From contig NZ_JAJFAV010000001.1 of assembly GCF_020711235.1 (NCBI RefSeq), positions 310,001 to 374,000 on the forward strand: a stretch of 64,000 nt of DNA, given 5' to 3'. Under the pieces are notes generated by a model that saw only the letters and a list, made by a program, of their open reading frames with translations, was not told where the DNA came from and did not search any database. A program made the translations under genes and the position numbers. This stretch comes from Hymenobacter sp. 15J16-1T3B (GTDB lineage: Bacteria; Bacteroidota; Bacteroidia; Cytophagales; Hymenobacteraceae). Positions 27,317-35,366 of the stretch are shown here, one piece after another (the first letter of the stretch is position 1; each line of letters opens with the position of its first letter).

Positions 27317-28645
27317 ATGATATTGTCTAAAGACGAAGCCCAGGCCATCCTGACCAAGGTCCTGAGCTTTAGCACCGCCGACGAGTGCGAAGCCACGCTC
27401 AACGGCACCACCGGCGGCAACATCCGTACGGCCCGCAACACCGTGAGCACGGCCGGCGCCGTGGACAACGTGTCCTTGGCCGTGGAAGCCCGCTTCGGCA
27501 AGCGCGCCGGCATTGCCACCTGCAACCAGTTTGACGACGCCACGCTGCGCCGCTGCGTGCAGCGTGCCGAGGAAGTGGCCCGGCTGGCACCCGAAAGCCC
27601 GGAGTACGTGCCCATGCTCGGGGCCCAGCAGTACCTAACGACGCCCGCCTTTGCCGCCAACACGGCCGGCATCACGCCCGACTTCCGCGCCACCCAGGCC
27701 GGCAAGGGCATGGCCCTTTGCGACCAGAAAAAGCTCAGCTCGGCGGCCTTCTTGCAGGACCAGGCCGGCTTCGTGGCCAAGCGCAACAAGAAGGGCCTGG
27801 AAGCCTACCAGCAGTTTACCAACCTCGACTACTCGGTGACGGTGCGCACGCCCGACGGCACCGGCTCGGGCTACGCCACGGCCGACTACACCGACATCGG
27901 CAAGTTCGATGCCGGGCGCCTGACGCAGATTGCCGCCGACAAAGCCGCTGCGTCCGTCAATGCCAAGGCCATCGAGCCGGGCAAGTACACCGTAATTCTG
28001 GAGCCGGCCGCGCTGGTGGCCAACACCGACGCCTCCCTGCTCGGAGCGCTGATGAACGCCTTCGACGCCCGCTCGGCCGACGAGGGCCGCTCCTTCCTCA
28101 GCAAGAAGGGCGGCGGCAACCGCAAGGGCGAAAAGCTCTTCGATGAGCGCGTGACCATCTACTCCGACCCGACCAACGTCGACATTCCCGACCTGGCCTT
28201 CGGCGGCGACGGACGTCCGCGCCAGAAAGTAACTTGGATCGAGAAAGGCGTGGTGAAGAACATGTTCAGCTCGCGCTTCTGGGCCCAGAAGCAGGGCATT
28301 CCGGACATTCCGCCCCCCGGCGGCTTCATCATGACGGGCGGCACGGCCTCCACCGCCGACCTGATCAAGAGCACGCAGAAGGGCATCCTGGTCACGCGCC
28401 TCTGGTACATCCGCCCCGTCGACCCGCAGACGCTGCTCTATACCGGCCTGACGCGCGACGGAACGTTCTACATCGAGAACGGCAAGATCAAGCACCCCAT
28501 CAAAAACTTCCGCTTCAACGAGTCGCCCATCATCATGCTCAACAACCTGGAGGCCATTGGCCGGCCCCAGCGCATCGGCGGCAACTTGGTGCCCCCGCTG
28601 AAGATTCGCGACTTCACCTTCACCTCCCTCTCCGACGCGGTGTAA
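27317..28645 (+). CDS. pmbA: TldD/PmbA (TldE-like) partner subunit, copy 1
   Basis: 442 residues (MILSKDEAQAILTKVLSFST), with no signal peptide. The frame is open upstream, but the ATG at 27317 matches the start of copy 2. PmbA/TldE pattern: RTARNTVSTAGAVDNVSLAV, GKRAGIATCNQFDDATLRRC, TPDGTGSGYATADYTD, EPGKYTVILEPAAL, ADEGRSFLSKKGGGNRKGEK and VTRLWYIRPVDPQTLLYTGL. As in TldE proteins the zinc HExxxH is absent, so it is the non-catalytic partner of the gene just upstream. Without its own signal it should either stay in the cytosol or be exported bound to the Tat-bearing TldD. Confidence 0.88.
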   Translation: MILSKDEAQAILTKVLSFSTADECEATLNGTTGGNIRTARNTVSTAGAVDNVSLAVEARFGKRAGIATCNQFDDATLRRCVQRAEEVARLAPESPEYVPMLGAQQYLTTPAFAANTAGITPDFRATQAGKGMALCDQKKLSSAAFLQDQAGFVAKRNKKGLEAYQQFTNLDYSVTVRTPDGTGSGYATADYTDIGKFDAGRLTQIAADKAAASVNAKAIEPGKYTVILEPAALVANTDASLLGALMNAFDARSADEGRSFLSKKGGGNRKGEKLFDERVTIYSDPTNVDIPDLAFGGDGRPRQKVTWIEKGVVKNMFSSRFWAQKQGIPDIPPPGGFIMTGGTASTADLIKSTQKGILVTRLWYIRPVDPQTLLYTGLTRDGTFYIENGKIKHPIKNFRFNESPIIMLNNLEAIGRPQRIGGNLVPPLKIRDFTFTSLSDAV

Positions 28646-28680
28646 GGTCCGTCGGCTCTGCCTTGTTCCAAACTCCGCCG

Positions 28681-28715
28681 AAAGTCCCCGAAGTCCTTGA
28701 CCTCGGGGACTTTTT
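28681..28715 (+). terminator. Terminator after pmbA copy 1
   Basis: AAAGTCCCCGA (28681-28691) pairs with TCGGGGACTTT (28703-28713), then T to 28715. Confidence 0.88.
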
Positions 28716-28769
28716 GTGCTTATACTGCTGGGGGTTTTGCCTTATTGACTTCTAGTAGTTACCCGATCC

Positions 28770-30245
28770 ATGCGCCGTGGCTATAGCTTATTTCTCGCGC
28801 TGCTGGCCAGCTTGCTGGCGGCCGCCTGTTCCGCGCCCGCCGGCTCTACGCCAGCCACTCGGCTCACCCTCCTCCGCGGCCGCATCACTCACCCGCTCGA
28901 TTCGGTTGTGACCGTGACCCGGGTTCGGGAGTCGCTGACTTACCGGGAAGACTCCCTGCAGTTGCGCCTTGGCCCCGACGGCACTTTCCGGCTGCGCCTC
29001 GACACGCTCAGCCGCCCCACGGAGTTGGCGTTGCTGCACGGTGAGCATCGGTTTGCGCTGTTTGTCGAGCCCGGCGACAGCGTGCACCTCTCCTTCGACG
29101 GGCAACAGCCGGAGGCCTCGCTGCGGTATGCCGGGCGCGGGGCCAGCCTCAACAATTACCTGGCAGAGCTGGACCGGCAGGGCCTGCTGGCGGGCTTCGA
29201 TCTTAGCCCGATGGGCCAGGGCATTGCCCACGCCGATACGCTGCGCCACCGGGCCGAGCAGTTTCGCCGCCAGCGCCAGCACCTGCTGCACCGGGCCGCT
29301 GCGGCCGGGCCGCTTTCCGGGGCTGCGCAGCGGTTTGCCCGGTTCGCCACCGACTACGAATGGGCCGGGGCGCTGCTGCGCGTGCCCGCGGAGTACCGGT
29401 ACGAACGGGGCCGTCCCCTGCCGGGCCTCTCGCCCGCCTACTATGACTTTTTGCGTCGGGTACCCGTTCCGCAAGATTCGGCGCTGGCCGTTACCGACTA
29501 CCGCCTATTCCTGATGGCTTATTTGGGCCACACCTTGCGCCAACGGGCAGCCGGCCCGCTGCCCGCAAATGCTGCGCAGACCGACCGGGCGTACCTGGCC
29601 GCGGCCCGCGTGGCATTCGGCTCGAGCCGGTCGCGTGACTACGTGCTGGCCCGCCTGCTCTACGAATTGCTGCTGTTCCGGCGTCTTTCGGAAGCCGAGC
29701 CCTACCTGGCTGATTTTTTACGGCTCAACCGCGACTCCACGCTGGCTCGCATTATCCGCCGCGAATTCGCGGCTCGTCGGCAATTCGCGCCCGGCCAGCC
29801 CGCGCCGCCCTTTGCGCTGCGCGATTCGAGCGGGCAAGAAGTGACGCTCAGCAGCTTCCGTGGCAAAGTCGTCTACCTCGATTTTTGGGCGACGTGGTGC
29901 CGCCCCTGCCTGGAGGAAATGCGCGCGGCGCCTGCGCTGTACCGGCGGTTTGCCGGCCGCCCGGAGGTAGCTTTCGTGGCCGTGTCGCTGGACCACGACG
30001 CCTTGGCCTGGCGCCGCTGGGTGCGCCGCAACGGCCAGCCGGGCGTGGTGTACGTGCACGCGCCGGGCCTGGAAGCGCCGGTGGCCACCAGCTACCGGAT
30101 CAAGGGAATTCCCTCCTACTGGCTGATCGGGCCCGACGGCCGCATCGTGGACAGTGCCCCGCCCCGGCCGAGTCAGCCGCTGGAGGTGCGCAAGGCCATT
30201 GAGCAGGCTACCCGAAGTGCCCCCGCGGCCGTGGCCCGCCGCTAA
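28770..30245 (+). CDS. TlpA-type thioredoxin lipoprotein, paralogue 1
   Basis: 491 residues. Signal peptide with lipobox LAAAC (Cys20). An N-terminal beta-rich domain (about 30-130: LRGRITHPLDSVVTV, ALFVEPGDSVHLSFDG, YAGRGASLNNYL) resembles the DUF4369 region of Bacteroidota thioredoxin lipoproteins. A helical middle part follows. The C-terminal TlpA/AhpC-TSA domain (about 340-480) has FRGKVVYLDFWATWCRPCLEEM, with redox Cys377 and Cys380, and cis-Pro in KGIPSYWLIGPDGRI. It should reduce periplasmic disulfides in client proteins. It lies between the two tldD/pmbA modules with a close paralogue next door. Confidence 0.88.
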   Translation: MRRGYSLFLALLASLLAAACSAPAGSTPATRLTLLRGRITHPLDSVVTVTRVRESLTYREDSLQLRLGPDGTFRLRLDTLSRPTELALLHGEHRFALFVEPGDSVHLSFDGQQPEASLRYAGRGASLNNYLAELDRQGLLAGFDLSPMGQGIAHADTLRHRAEQFRRQRQHLLHRAAAAGPLSGAAQRFARFATDYEWAGALLRVPAEYRYERGRPLPGLSPAYYDFLRRVPVPQDSALAVTDYRLFLMAYLGHTLRQRAAGPLPANAAQTDRAYLAAARVAFGSSRSRDYVLARLLYELLLFRRLSEAEPYLADFLRLNRDSTLARIIRREFAARRQFAPGQPAPPFALRDSSGQEVTLSSFRGKVVYLDFWATWCRPCLEEMRAAPALYRRFAGRPEVAFVAVSLDHDALAWRRWVRRNGQPGVVYVHAPGLEAPVATSYRIKGIPSYWLIGPDGRIVDSAPPRPSQPLEVRKAIEQATRSAPAAVARR

Positions 30246-30264
30246 ACGCCTGCTCCCAGCAAGA

Positions 30265-30290
30265 CAACCCGGCTCGTGCGGGTTGCTTTT
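30265..30290 (+). terminator. Short terminator between the TlpA paralogues
   Basis: CAACCCG (30265-30271) pairs with CGGGTTG (30279-30285), then CTTTT. Confidence 0.65.
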
Positions 30291-30331
30291 CGTCGCTAAG
30301 TCTTTTCAACCTCCCCTTTAACCACGCTCTT

Positions 30332-31816
30332 ATGAATCACTGGTACCCGCGTCCGCTTATTTCCTTTGGCGCTTGCGCGTCGGCGCTGCTGTTGCTCGGC
30401 GCCTGCTCCCAAACTGCCCCGACTGGCCAGCCGGTCACCGTCAGCGGCCACATCGACCACCCCAAGGACCCGAAGGTGTACCTGACGCTGTTTCGGGACC
30501 CGCTGCACCTGCACTCCGATACCGTGTCGGCCCGGCTCAACGCCCAGGGTAACTTCCGGATGACGCTGCCGCAGGTGGAGGCGCCCGGCGAGGCCGTGTT
30601 TACCCAAGGCGGCGAAACAGCCAACCTCTTCGTGGAGCCTGGCGACGAGTTGCGCCTCTCGCTCGACACGGAGCAGTTCGACGAGACGCTGAAGTTTACG
30701 GGCCGCGGCGCAGCGGCCAACACCTACTTGGCGCAAAGCTTCTTGCGCTTCGACGACGGAGAAAACGCATCCCCGATGCGCTTTGTATTCGGCAAAACCC
30801 CAGCGCAAATGACCCAGCAGGTGGAGGCCGATGAGCACCAGCGCCAGGACTTTTGGCAAAAATACACCGCCCAGCACCCCGTTACGCCCGCGTTTCGCGC
30901 CTACGCCCAGCAGCAGCTGGCCTACAACGCCGCCAACCAACGCCTGCTGTGCACCATGTTCTACCGCCACCTGCACAAAGATGACCGGCCAGCCGCCCCC
31001 CTGCCCGCGGCGTTTCTGGCGAGCCTGCAGCCGCTGGCCGTGCCCAACGACTCGGCCCTGAACAACAGCGCCTACCTCGCGTTTGCGCAGCAGTATCCCA
31101 CGCTCCTCACACAGCTGGCCCGGCCCGTGTCGCCGGCTCCCGAGCCGGAGAAAGACTTTTTGCCCGCCTTTGAGCAGGCCACCCGCCTCTACGGAAGCAG
31201 CCGTACCCGCGACGTGGTGCTGGCCCAGTTGCTGCTGCAGGAGCTGGAGATGGGCAACTTCCGCAATGCCCAGGCGCAGCTGCCGACCTTCCGGCAGCTC
31301 AACCGCGACTCGCTGGCCGGGCGTGCAGTGCGCAGCGCCTACACCAAACGGCTGGCGCTGGCGCCGGGCCACGCCGCCCCGGACTTCACCCTGCAGGACG
31401 AAACCGGCAAACCGGTGGCCCTTAGCAGCTTCCGCGGCAAGGTCGTCTACCTCGATTTCTGGGCCAGTTGGTGCGGGCCGTGCCTGGCCGAAGTACCCGC
31501 TGCTACCGAGCTGAAGCAGAAATTTGCCGGCCGCGACGTAGTGTTTCTCTACGTCTCCGTCGACGAGCGGGAAAAAGACTGGCAGAACCTGCTGGCCAAA
31601 CGCCAGCTGCTGGGGCACGGCAGCGTGCACCTCTGGGCCAAGGGTTTTGGCTCGGCTACAGCCACGGCTTACCAGGTCAACGCCATTCCCGCCTACTTTA
31701 TCATCGGCCGCGACGGGCGACTGGTGGCCGACCGCGCCGCCCGGCCTAGCTCCGGCGCGCAGGTAGTACAGGAGTTGGAAGCGGCCCTGGCTGCCCAGGC
31801 CGTGGCCGCCCGCTGA
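30332..31816 (+). CDS. TlpA-type thioredoxin lipoprotein, paralogue 2
   Basis: 494 residues. Lipobox LGAC (Cys23). Same architecture as the gene before it: DUF4369-like domain (VSGHIDHPKDPKVYLTLF, ANLFVEPGDELRLSLD, FTGRGAAANTYLAQ), helical middle with YGSSRTRDVVLAQLLLQELE, then a TlpA domain with FRGKVVYLDFWASWCGPCLAEV (Cys381, Cys384) and NAIPAYFIIGRDGRLV. The redox motif is the standard WCGPC; the paralogue has WCRPC, which should shift the redox potential. The two copies are separated by 86 bases with a terminator between and look like a tandem duplication. Confidence 0.88.
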   Translation: MNHWYPRPLISFGACASALLLLGACSQTAPTGQPVTVSGHIDHPKDPKVYLTLFRDPLHLHSDTVSARLNAQGNFRMTLPQVEAPGEAVFTQGGETANLFVEPGDELRLSLDTEQFDETLKFTGRGAAANTYLAQSFLRFDDGENASPMRFVFGKTPAQMTQQVEADEHQRQDFWQKYTAQHPVTPAFRAYAQQQLAYNAANQRLLCTMFYRHLHKDDRPAAPLPAAFLASLQPLAVPNDSALNNSAYLAFAQQYPTLLTQLARPVSPAPEPEKDFLPAFEQATRLYGSSRTRDVVLAQLLLQELEMGNFRNAQAQLPTFRQLNRDSLAGRAVRSAYTKRLALAPGHAAPDFTLQDETGKPVALSSFRGKVVYLDFWASWCGPCLAEVPAATELKQKFAGRDVVFLYVSVDEREKDWQNLLAKRQLLGHGSVHLWAKGFGSATATAYQVNAIPAYFIIGRDGRLVADRAARPSSGAQVVQELEAALAAQAVAAR

Positions 31817-31942
31817 ATGCTTACCGCCTGAGGCCGTTAACGGCGGCTCGTCGTCACGCCCTGGTCGCCCGATAAAACTTGCTCGGCTGACAACGCGCCG
31901 CCGCTTTGCGGGCTCCTTGGGGTAGCCTTGTTCTCAATCTAT

Positions 31943-32689
31943 ATGTTGCCCGTCAGCTCTTACCGCACCATGGCAGCCGTGCTGGTGGCCGCGCTGCCCT
32001 GCCTGGCCGTCGATTGCGGCCGCACCTGCGACGACTGCCTGCCCTGTCAGCCCCAACGCATCGGCAGCAGCCGCCTGCGCCCGGCGTCGCTGGGCTGGCT
32101 GCCCGACCCAGCGCCGGACTCGGTGCGCTTCGTCAATTCCAACGGCTTTCGGGCCGCCCTGCGCCGCGCGCCGCTGCCCACCCCCGACTCGGCCGGGCAG
32201 CAGGCGGCGGTGGATGCCAGTAATTTCTATTACCTGCTGAATGAGAACATCAGCGGGGGCTGCGGCCCGTATTTCAGCACCGAGCGGCGGCGCCTGCGCT
32301 ACGAGGGCCGCAACCTACCGCTGACCATCAGCTACGCCCTGCTGCGCGACTTCCGCGGCACGTACCCGCCGCCTTCGGCCGCGCTGCCCGACGGCGCCCC
32401 GCTCACCCAAGCCGTGGCCGATACCCTGCCCGACGTGTTGCTGATTGGCTTCAACGGGCAACCCATCGTCGATATTCCGGTGGTGCGCCGCCCCTACCGC
32501 AGTGAGTTTCAGGGCACCCGCTACCTCGATTCGGTGCAGCTGGTGGGGCGCGTGTTCCGGGGCGTGTACCGGCGCACGGTGGCGCTGCCCGGCAGCACCG
32601 CGCTGCAGCTGCGGGCGCTGTACTTTCAGCCGGGGCAAGGCGTCGTCGGCTTCACCTACACCAACGGCGAGGAATGGGCCCGTTTCTAA
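31943..32689 (+). CDS. Secreted protein of unknown function with N-terminal Cys cluster
   Basis: 248 residues from the ATG at 31943, just after a -7-like TAGCCTTG at 31923-31930; an ATG at 31970 would start the signal peptide more tightly. The signal core is MAAVLVAALPCLAV. The mature start is CGRTCDDCLPCQP, four Cys within about 13 residues. The C-terminus ends YFQPGQGVVGFTYTNGEEW, a motif shared with the next gene. No known family is recognised. The last 16 bases overlap the next gene, so the two are translated together. The position beside two thioredoxin lipoproteins makes a redox link plausible but unproven. Confidence 0.72.
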   Translation: MLPVSSYRTMAAVLVAALPCLAVDCGRTCDDCLPCQPQRIGSSRLRPASLGWLPDPAPDSVRFVNSNGFRAALRRAPLPTPDSAGQQAAVDASNFYYLLNENISGGCGPYFSTERRRLRYEGRNLPLTISYALLRDFRGTYPPPSAALPDGAPLTQAVADTLPDVLLIGFNGQPIVDIPVVRRPYRSEFQGTRYLDSVQLVGRVFRGVYRRTVALPGSTALQLRALYFQPGQGVVGFTYTNGEEWARF

Positions 32690-33378
32690 TCACCGCACGC
32701 CGCGCCGCCTTGGGCCTGCTGCTCGGCCTGGGCCTCACCGGGCTGCGCTGCCACTCCGGCTGCGACGAGGACTACGTTGAGCTTAGCTTGCCGGCGTCCT
32801 ACACCGATTATTTCGCGCAGTTTCCGGGCTCCCCCAGCCCCGCGGGCGCGGGCCGGCCGGTGGACGCGCGCAGCTCCACCGGCCTGACCGACCGCTACGC
32901 CAACGTGTTCGTGACGCCGTACGGATTTCCGACGCCGGAATCCTACAACTGCACCATCTACCGCAGCGAGGGCCGCAGTCTGTTTTACAACCCCTCGCTC
33001 TACCCGCGCTATTTCCGCCTGAGCATAGCCCAGTACCCCAGCGGCCCCACGCTCGTCGTGGAAGAGCAGTTTGGCGGCAGCGCCACGCCCAGCGCCTCGG
33101 AGGTGTACTACCCGCTGACGGGCACGGAGCCCGGCCGGGTGCGCTACACCGAGCCCGGGCAGTACACCCGCACGACCTACGCCGAGCCGCCCGCCGTGCA
33201 AACCTTGCCCGCTCTGACGGTGGCCGGCCGCACCTACCGCGAGGTGCTGCGCCTAACTAACCCCTACGCCGCCCAACACGGCCCCGCCACCGCGGCCGGC
33301 GTGTACTACATCGACCGGGGGTACGGCCTCGTGCGCTTCGAGCAGCGCGACGGCACCGTGTGGGACCTGACGCCCTGA
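32674..33378 (+). CDS. Secreted protein of unknown function, partner of the preceding gene
   Basis: 234 residues from the ATG at 32674, inside the end of the preceding gene. The signal segment AALGLLLGLGLTGLRC is followed by CHSGCDEDY; the Cys spacing is not a canonical lipobox. The mature part is rich in Tyr, Pro and Thr and ends VYYIDRGYGLVRFEQRDGTV, matching the end of the upstream protein in position and pattern, so the two are probably distant paralogues. The function is unknown. A terminator follows at 33406. Confidence 0.72.
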   Translation: MGPFLITARRAALGLLLGLGLTGLRCHSGCDEDYVELSLPASYTDYFAQFPGSPSPAGAGRPVDARSSTGLTDRYANVFVTPYGFPTPESYNCTIYRSEGRSLFYNPSLYPRYFRLSIAQYPSGPTLVVEEQFGGSATPSASEVYYPLTGTEPGRVRYTEPGQYTRTTYAEPPAVQTLPALTVAGRTYREVLRLTNPYAAQHGPATAAGVYYIDRGYGLVRFEQRDGTVWDLTP

Positions 33379-33405
33379 CGCGCGTCTGGTTGCGCCGTCA
33401 TTTTT

Positions 33406-33434
33406 AGCCCGCCGGCCCTGCCGGTCGGGCTTTT
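33406..33434 (+). terminator. Terminator after the secreted-protein pair
   Basis: AGCCCGCCGG (33406-33415) pairs with CCGGTCGGGCT (33421-33431) with one bulge, then TTTT. Confidence 0.8.
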
Positions 33435-33438
33435 ATTT

Positions 33439-33446
33439 TATATTTC
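33439..33446 (+). promoter_or_regulatory. -7 promoter element of tldD copy 2
   Basis: TATATTTC, 114 bases before the GTG start, as before tldD copy 1. A weak -33 candidate CTG lies 18 bases upstream. Confidence 0.4.
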
Positions 33447-33552
33447 ACCAACGCTATTTTTTGCCGACCTCGGCCCCGCCGTGCAGCCTGAGCGGCAGCA
33501 CGTTCGCCCTTACCGAAAACAGTTCTTCTCTCAACCAAAACCCTGCTCTATC

Positions 33553-35199
33553 GTGCAACGACGACATTTTATGGGCCTGACCGGCCTGGCGGCCGGCGCC
33601 CTGCTGCTGCCCCGCATCCCGCTGCTCGGCGGCACCGAAGTGGACGCGGCCGAGCTGCTGCGCCCCTTCGACGCGGCCGTGAACAAGCGCTTGGCCGACG
33701 CGGCCCTGAACGCGGCCAAGGCCGCCGGCGCCTCCTACGCTGACGTGCGCATCGGCCGCTACCTCAACCAGTACCTCTTCACGCGCGAGCGGCAGGTGCA
33801 AAACATCGTCAGCACCGAAAGCCAGGGCATCGGCGTGCGCGTCATCGTGAACGGGGCCTGGGGCTTCTGGGCCACCAACCAGCTGACGGAAAGCGCGGTA
33901 GCCAAAGCCGCCACTACGGCGGCGCAGATTGCCAAGGCCAACGCCAAGATTCAGAAGGAGCCGGTGAAGCTGGCCCCGCAGCAGGGCTACGGCGAGGTAT
34001 CGTGGAAGACGCCCATCCAGAAAAACGCGCTGGAGGTGCCGGTGAAGGAGAAAGTGGAGCTGCTGCTGGCGGCCAACGCCAAGGCCCTGGACGCCGGGGC
34101 TTCGTTTATCAACTCTGCCCTGTTTCAGGTAAACGAGCAGAAGTACTTCGCCAGCACCGACGGCTCCTATATCGACCAAGACGTGCACCGCATCTGGCCC
34201 ACGTTTGGGGTGACGGTGGTCGACAAGGCCTCGGGCAAGTTCCGCTCCCGCGAGGCGCTCAGCTCGCCCATGGGCCTGGGCTACGAGTACCTCGTGCCCA
34301 AGGCCGCCGACAAAGTGAAGGGCCCGGCCGGCACCGACGTCATCGGCTACAAGCAGAGCTACGATTTGCTGGAAGACGCGGCCCTGGCCGCCCGGCAGGC
34401 CAAGGCCAAGCTCACGGCCAAATCGGTGGTGCCGGGCAAGTACGACCTGGTGCTCGACCCGGCCCACCTCGGGCTGACCATCCACGAATCGGTGGGGCAC
34501 CCGCTGGAGCTGGACCGCGTGCTCGGCTACGAGGCCAATTTCGCCGGTACTTCCTTCGCCACGCTGGAGTGGAAAAAACAGGGCAAGCCCTACGGCTCCA
34601 AGCTCGTCAACATCGTGGCCGACAAGCTGCAGCCGGGCTCGGTGGGCGCGGTGGGCTACGACGACGAGGGCGTCAAAACCCGGGAGTGGGACCTGATCAA
34701 AGAAGGGCAGCTGGTGGACTACCAGAAAATCCGCGACCAGGCGCACATCGTGGGGCAGGACCACTCCGACGGCTGCTGCTACTCGCAGTCGTGGCAGGAC
34801 GTGCAGTTCCAGCGCATGCCCAACGTGAGTTTGCGGCCGGGCAAGCAGAAGCTCTCGGTGGACGACATGATCAAGGAGGTGGACAAGGGCATCTACATTG
34901 CCGGCGCCGGCTCCTACAGCATCGACCAGCAGCGCTACAACTTCCAGTTCGGCGGGCAGACCTTCTACGCCATCGAAAAAGGCAAAATCACCGGGCAAAT
35001 CGAGGACGTGGCGTATCAGTCGAACACCCAGGAGTTCTGGAATTCGTGCGCGGCCATCTGCGACGAGTCGGACTACCGCCTGTTCGGCACCTTCTTCGAC
35101 GGCAAGGGCCAACCCTCGCAAAGCTCGGCCGTGGCCCACGGCAGCAGCACCACCCGCTTCAACGGCGTGAACGTCATCAACACGGCCCGCAAGGTTTGA
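33553..35199 (+). CDS. tldD: TldD-family metalloprotease with Tat signal, copy 2
   Basis: 548 residues from a GTG start (QRRHFMGLTGLAAGALLLPR), aligned with the TTG start of copy 1. The twin-arginine motif is followed by a hydrophobic core. The protein is nearly collinear with copy 1, with long identical blocks such as DAALNAAKAAGASYADVRIG, YFASTDGSYIDQDVHRIWPT, LTAKSVVPGKYDLVLDP and HSDGCCYSQSWQDVQFQRMP. The zinc site is H311-E312-SVG-H316. Most differences fall in surface-like positions and the mature N-terminus. As in copy 1, FFDGKGQ has Asp at the position I expect for the third metal ligand. Copies 1 and 2 are products of one duplication that also included the partner gene. Confidence 0.88.
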   Translation: MQRRHFMGLTGLAAGALLLPRIPLLGGTEVDAAELLRPFDAAVNKRLADAALNAAKAAGASYADVRIGRYLNQYLFTRERQVQNIVSTESQGIGVRVIVNGAWGFWATNQLTESAVAKAATTAAQIAKANAKIQKEPVKLAPQQGYGEVSWKTPIQKNALEVPVKEKVELLLAANAKALDAGASFINSALFQVNEQKYFASTDGSYIDQDVHRIWPTFGVTVVDKASGKFRSREALSSPMGLGYEYLVPKAADKVKGPAGTDVIGYKQSYDLLEDAALAARQAKAKLTAKSVVPGKYDLVLDPAHLGLTIHESVGHPLELDRVLGYEANFAGTSFATLEWKKQGKPYGSKLVNIVADKLQPGSVGAVGYDDEGVKTREWDLIKEGQLVDYQKIRDQAHIVGQDHSDGCCYSQSWQDVQFQRMPNVSLRPGKQKLSVDDMIKEVDKGIYIAGAGSYSIDQQRYNFQFGGQTFYAIEKGKITGQIEDVAYQSNTQEFWNSCAAICDESDYRLFGTFFDGKGQPSQSSAVAHGSSTTRFNGVNVINTARKV

Positions 35200-35366
35200 T
35201 GCGGCTGAACGTGCGCAATGTGCAGCATGTGAAAAACGAGTTCAGAGGTTGAGGCAGGCCCAAGTCCTTTCTGGGCCTTCAGCACATACCTAACCGCGTT
35301 TTTCTCTTCCCAATCACATTATTCACCTTCCCGGCCCCATTCTCCACAATCTGCACATTCTCTCCC

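Noticed and set aside
30332-31816. Thiol peroxidase or AhpC for the TlpA paralogue
   Set aside because: The WCGPC motif and DUF4369-like N-terminus fit a disulfide reductase lipoprotein, not a peroxiredoxin.
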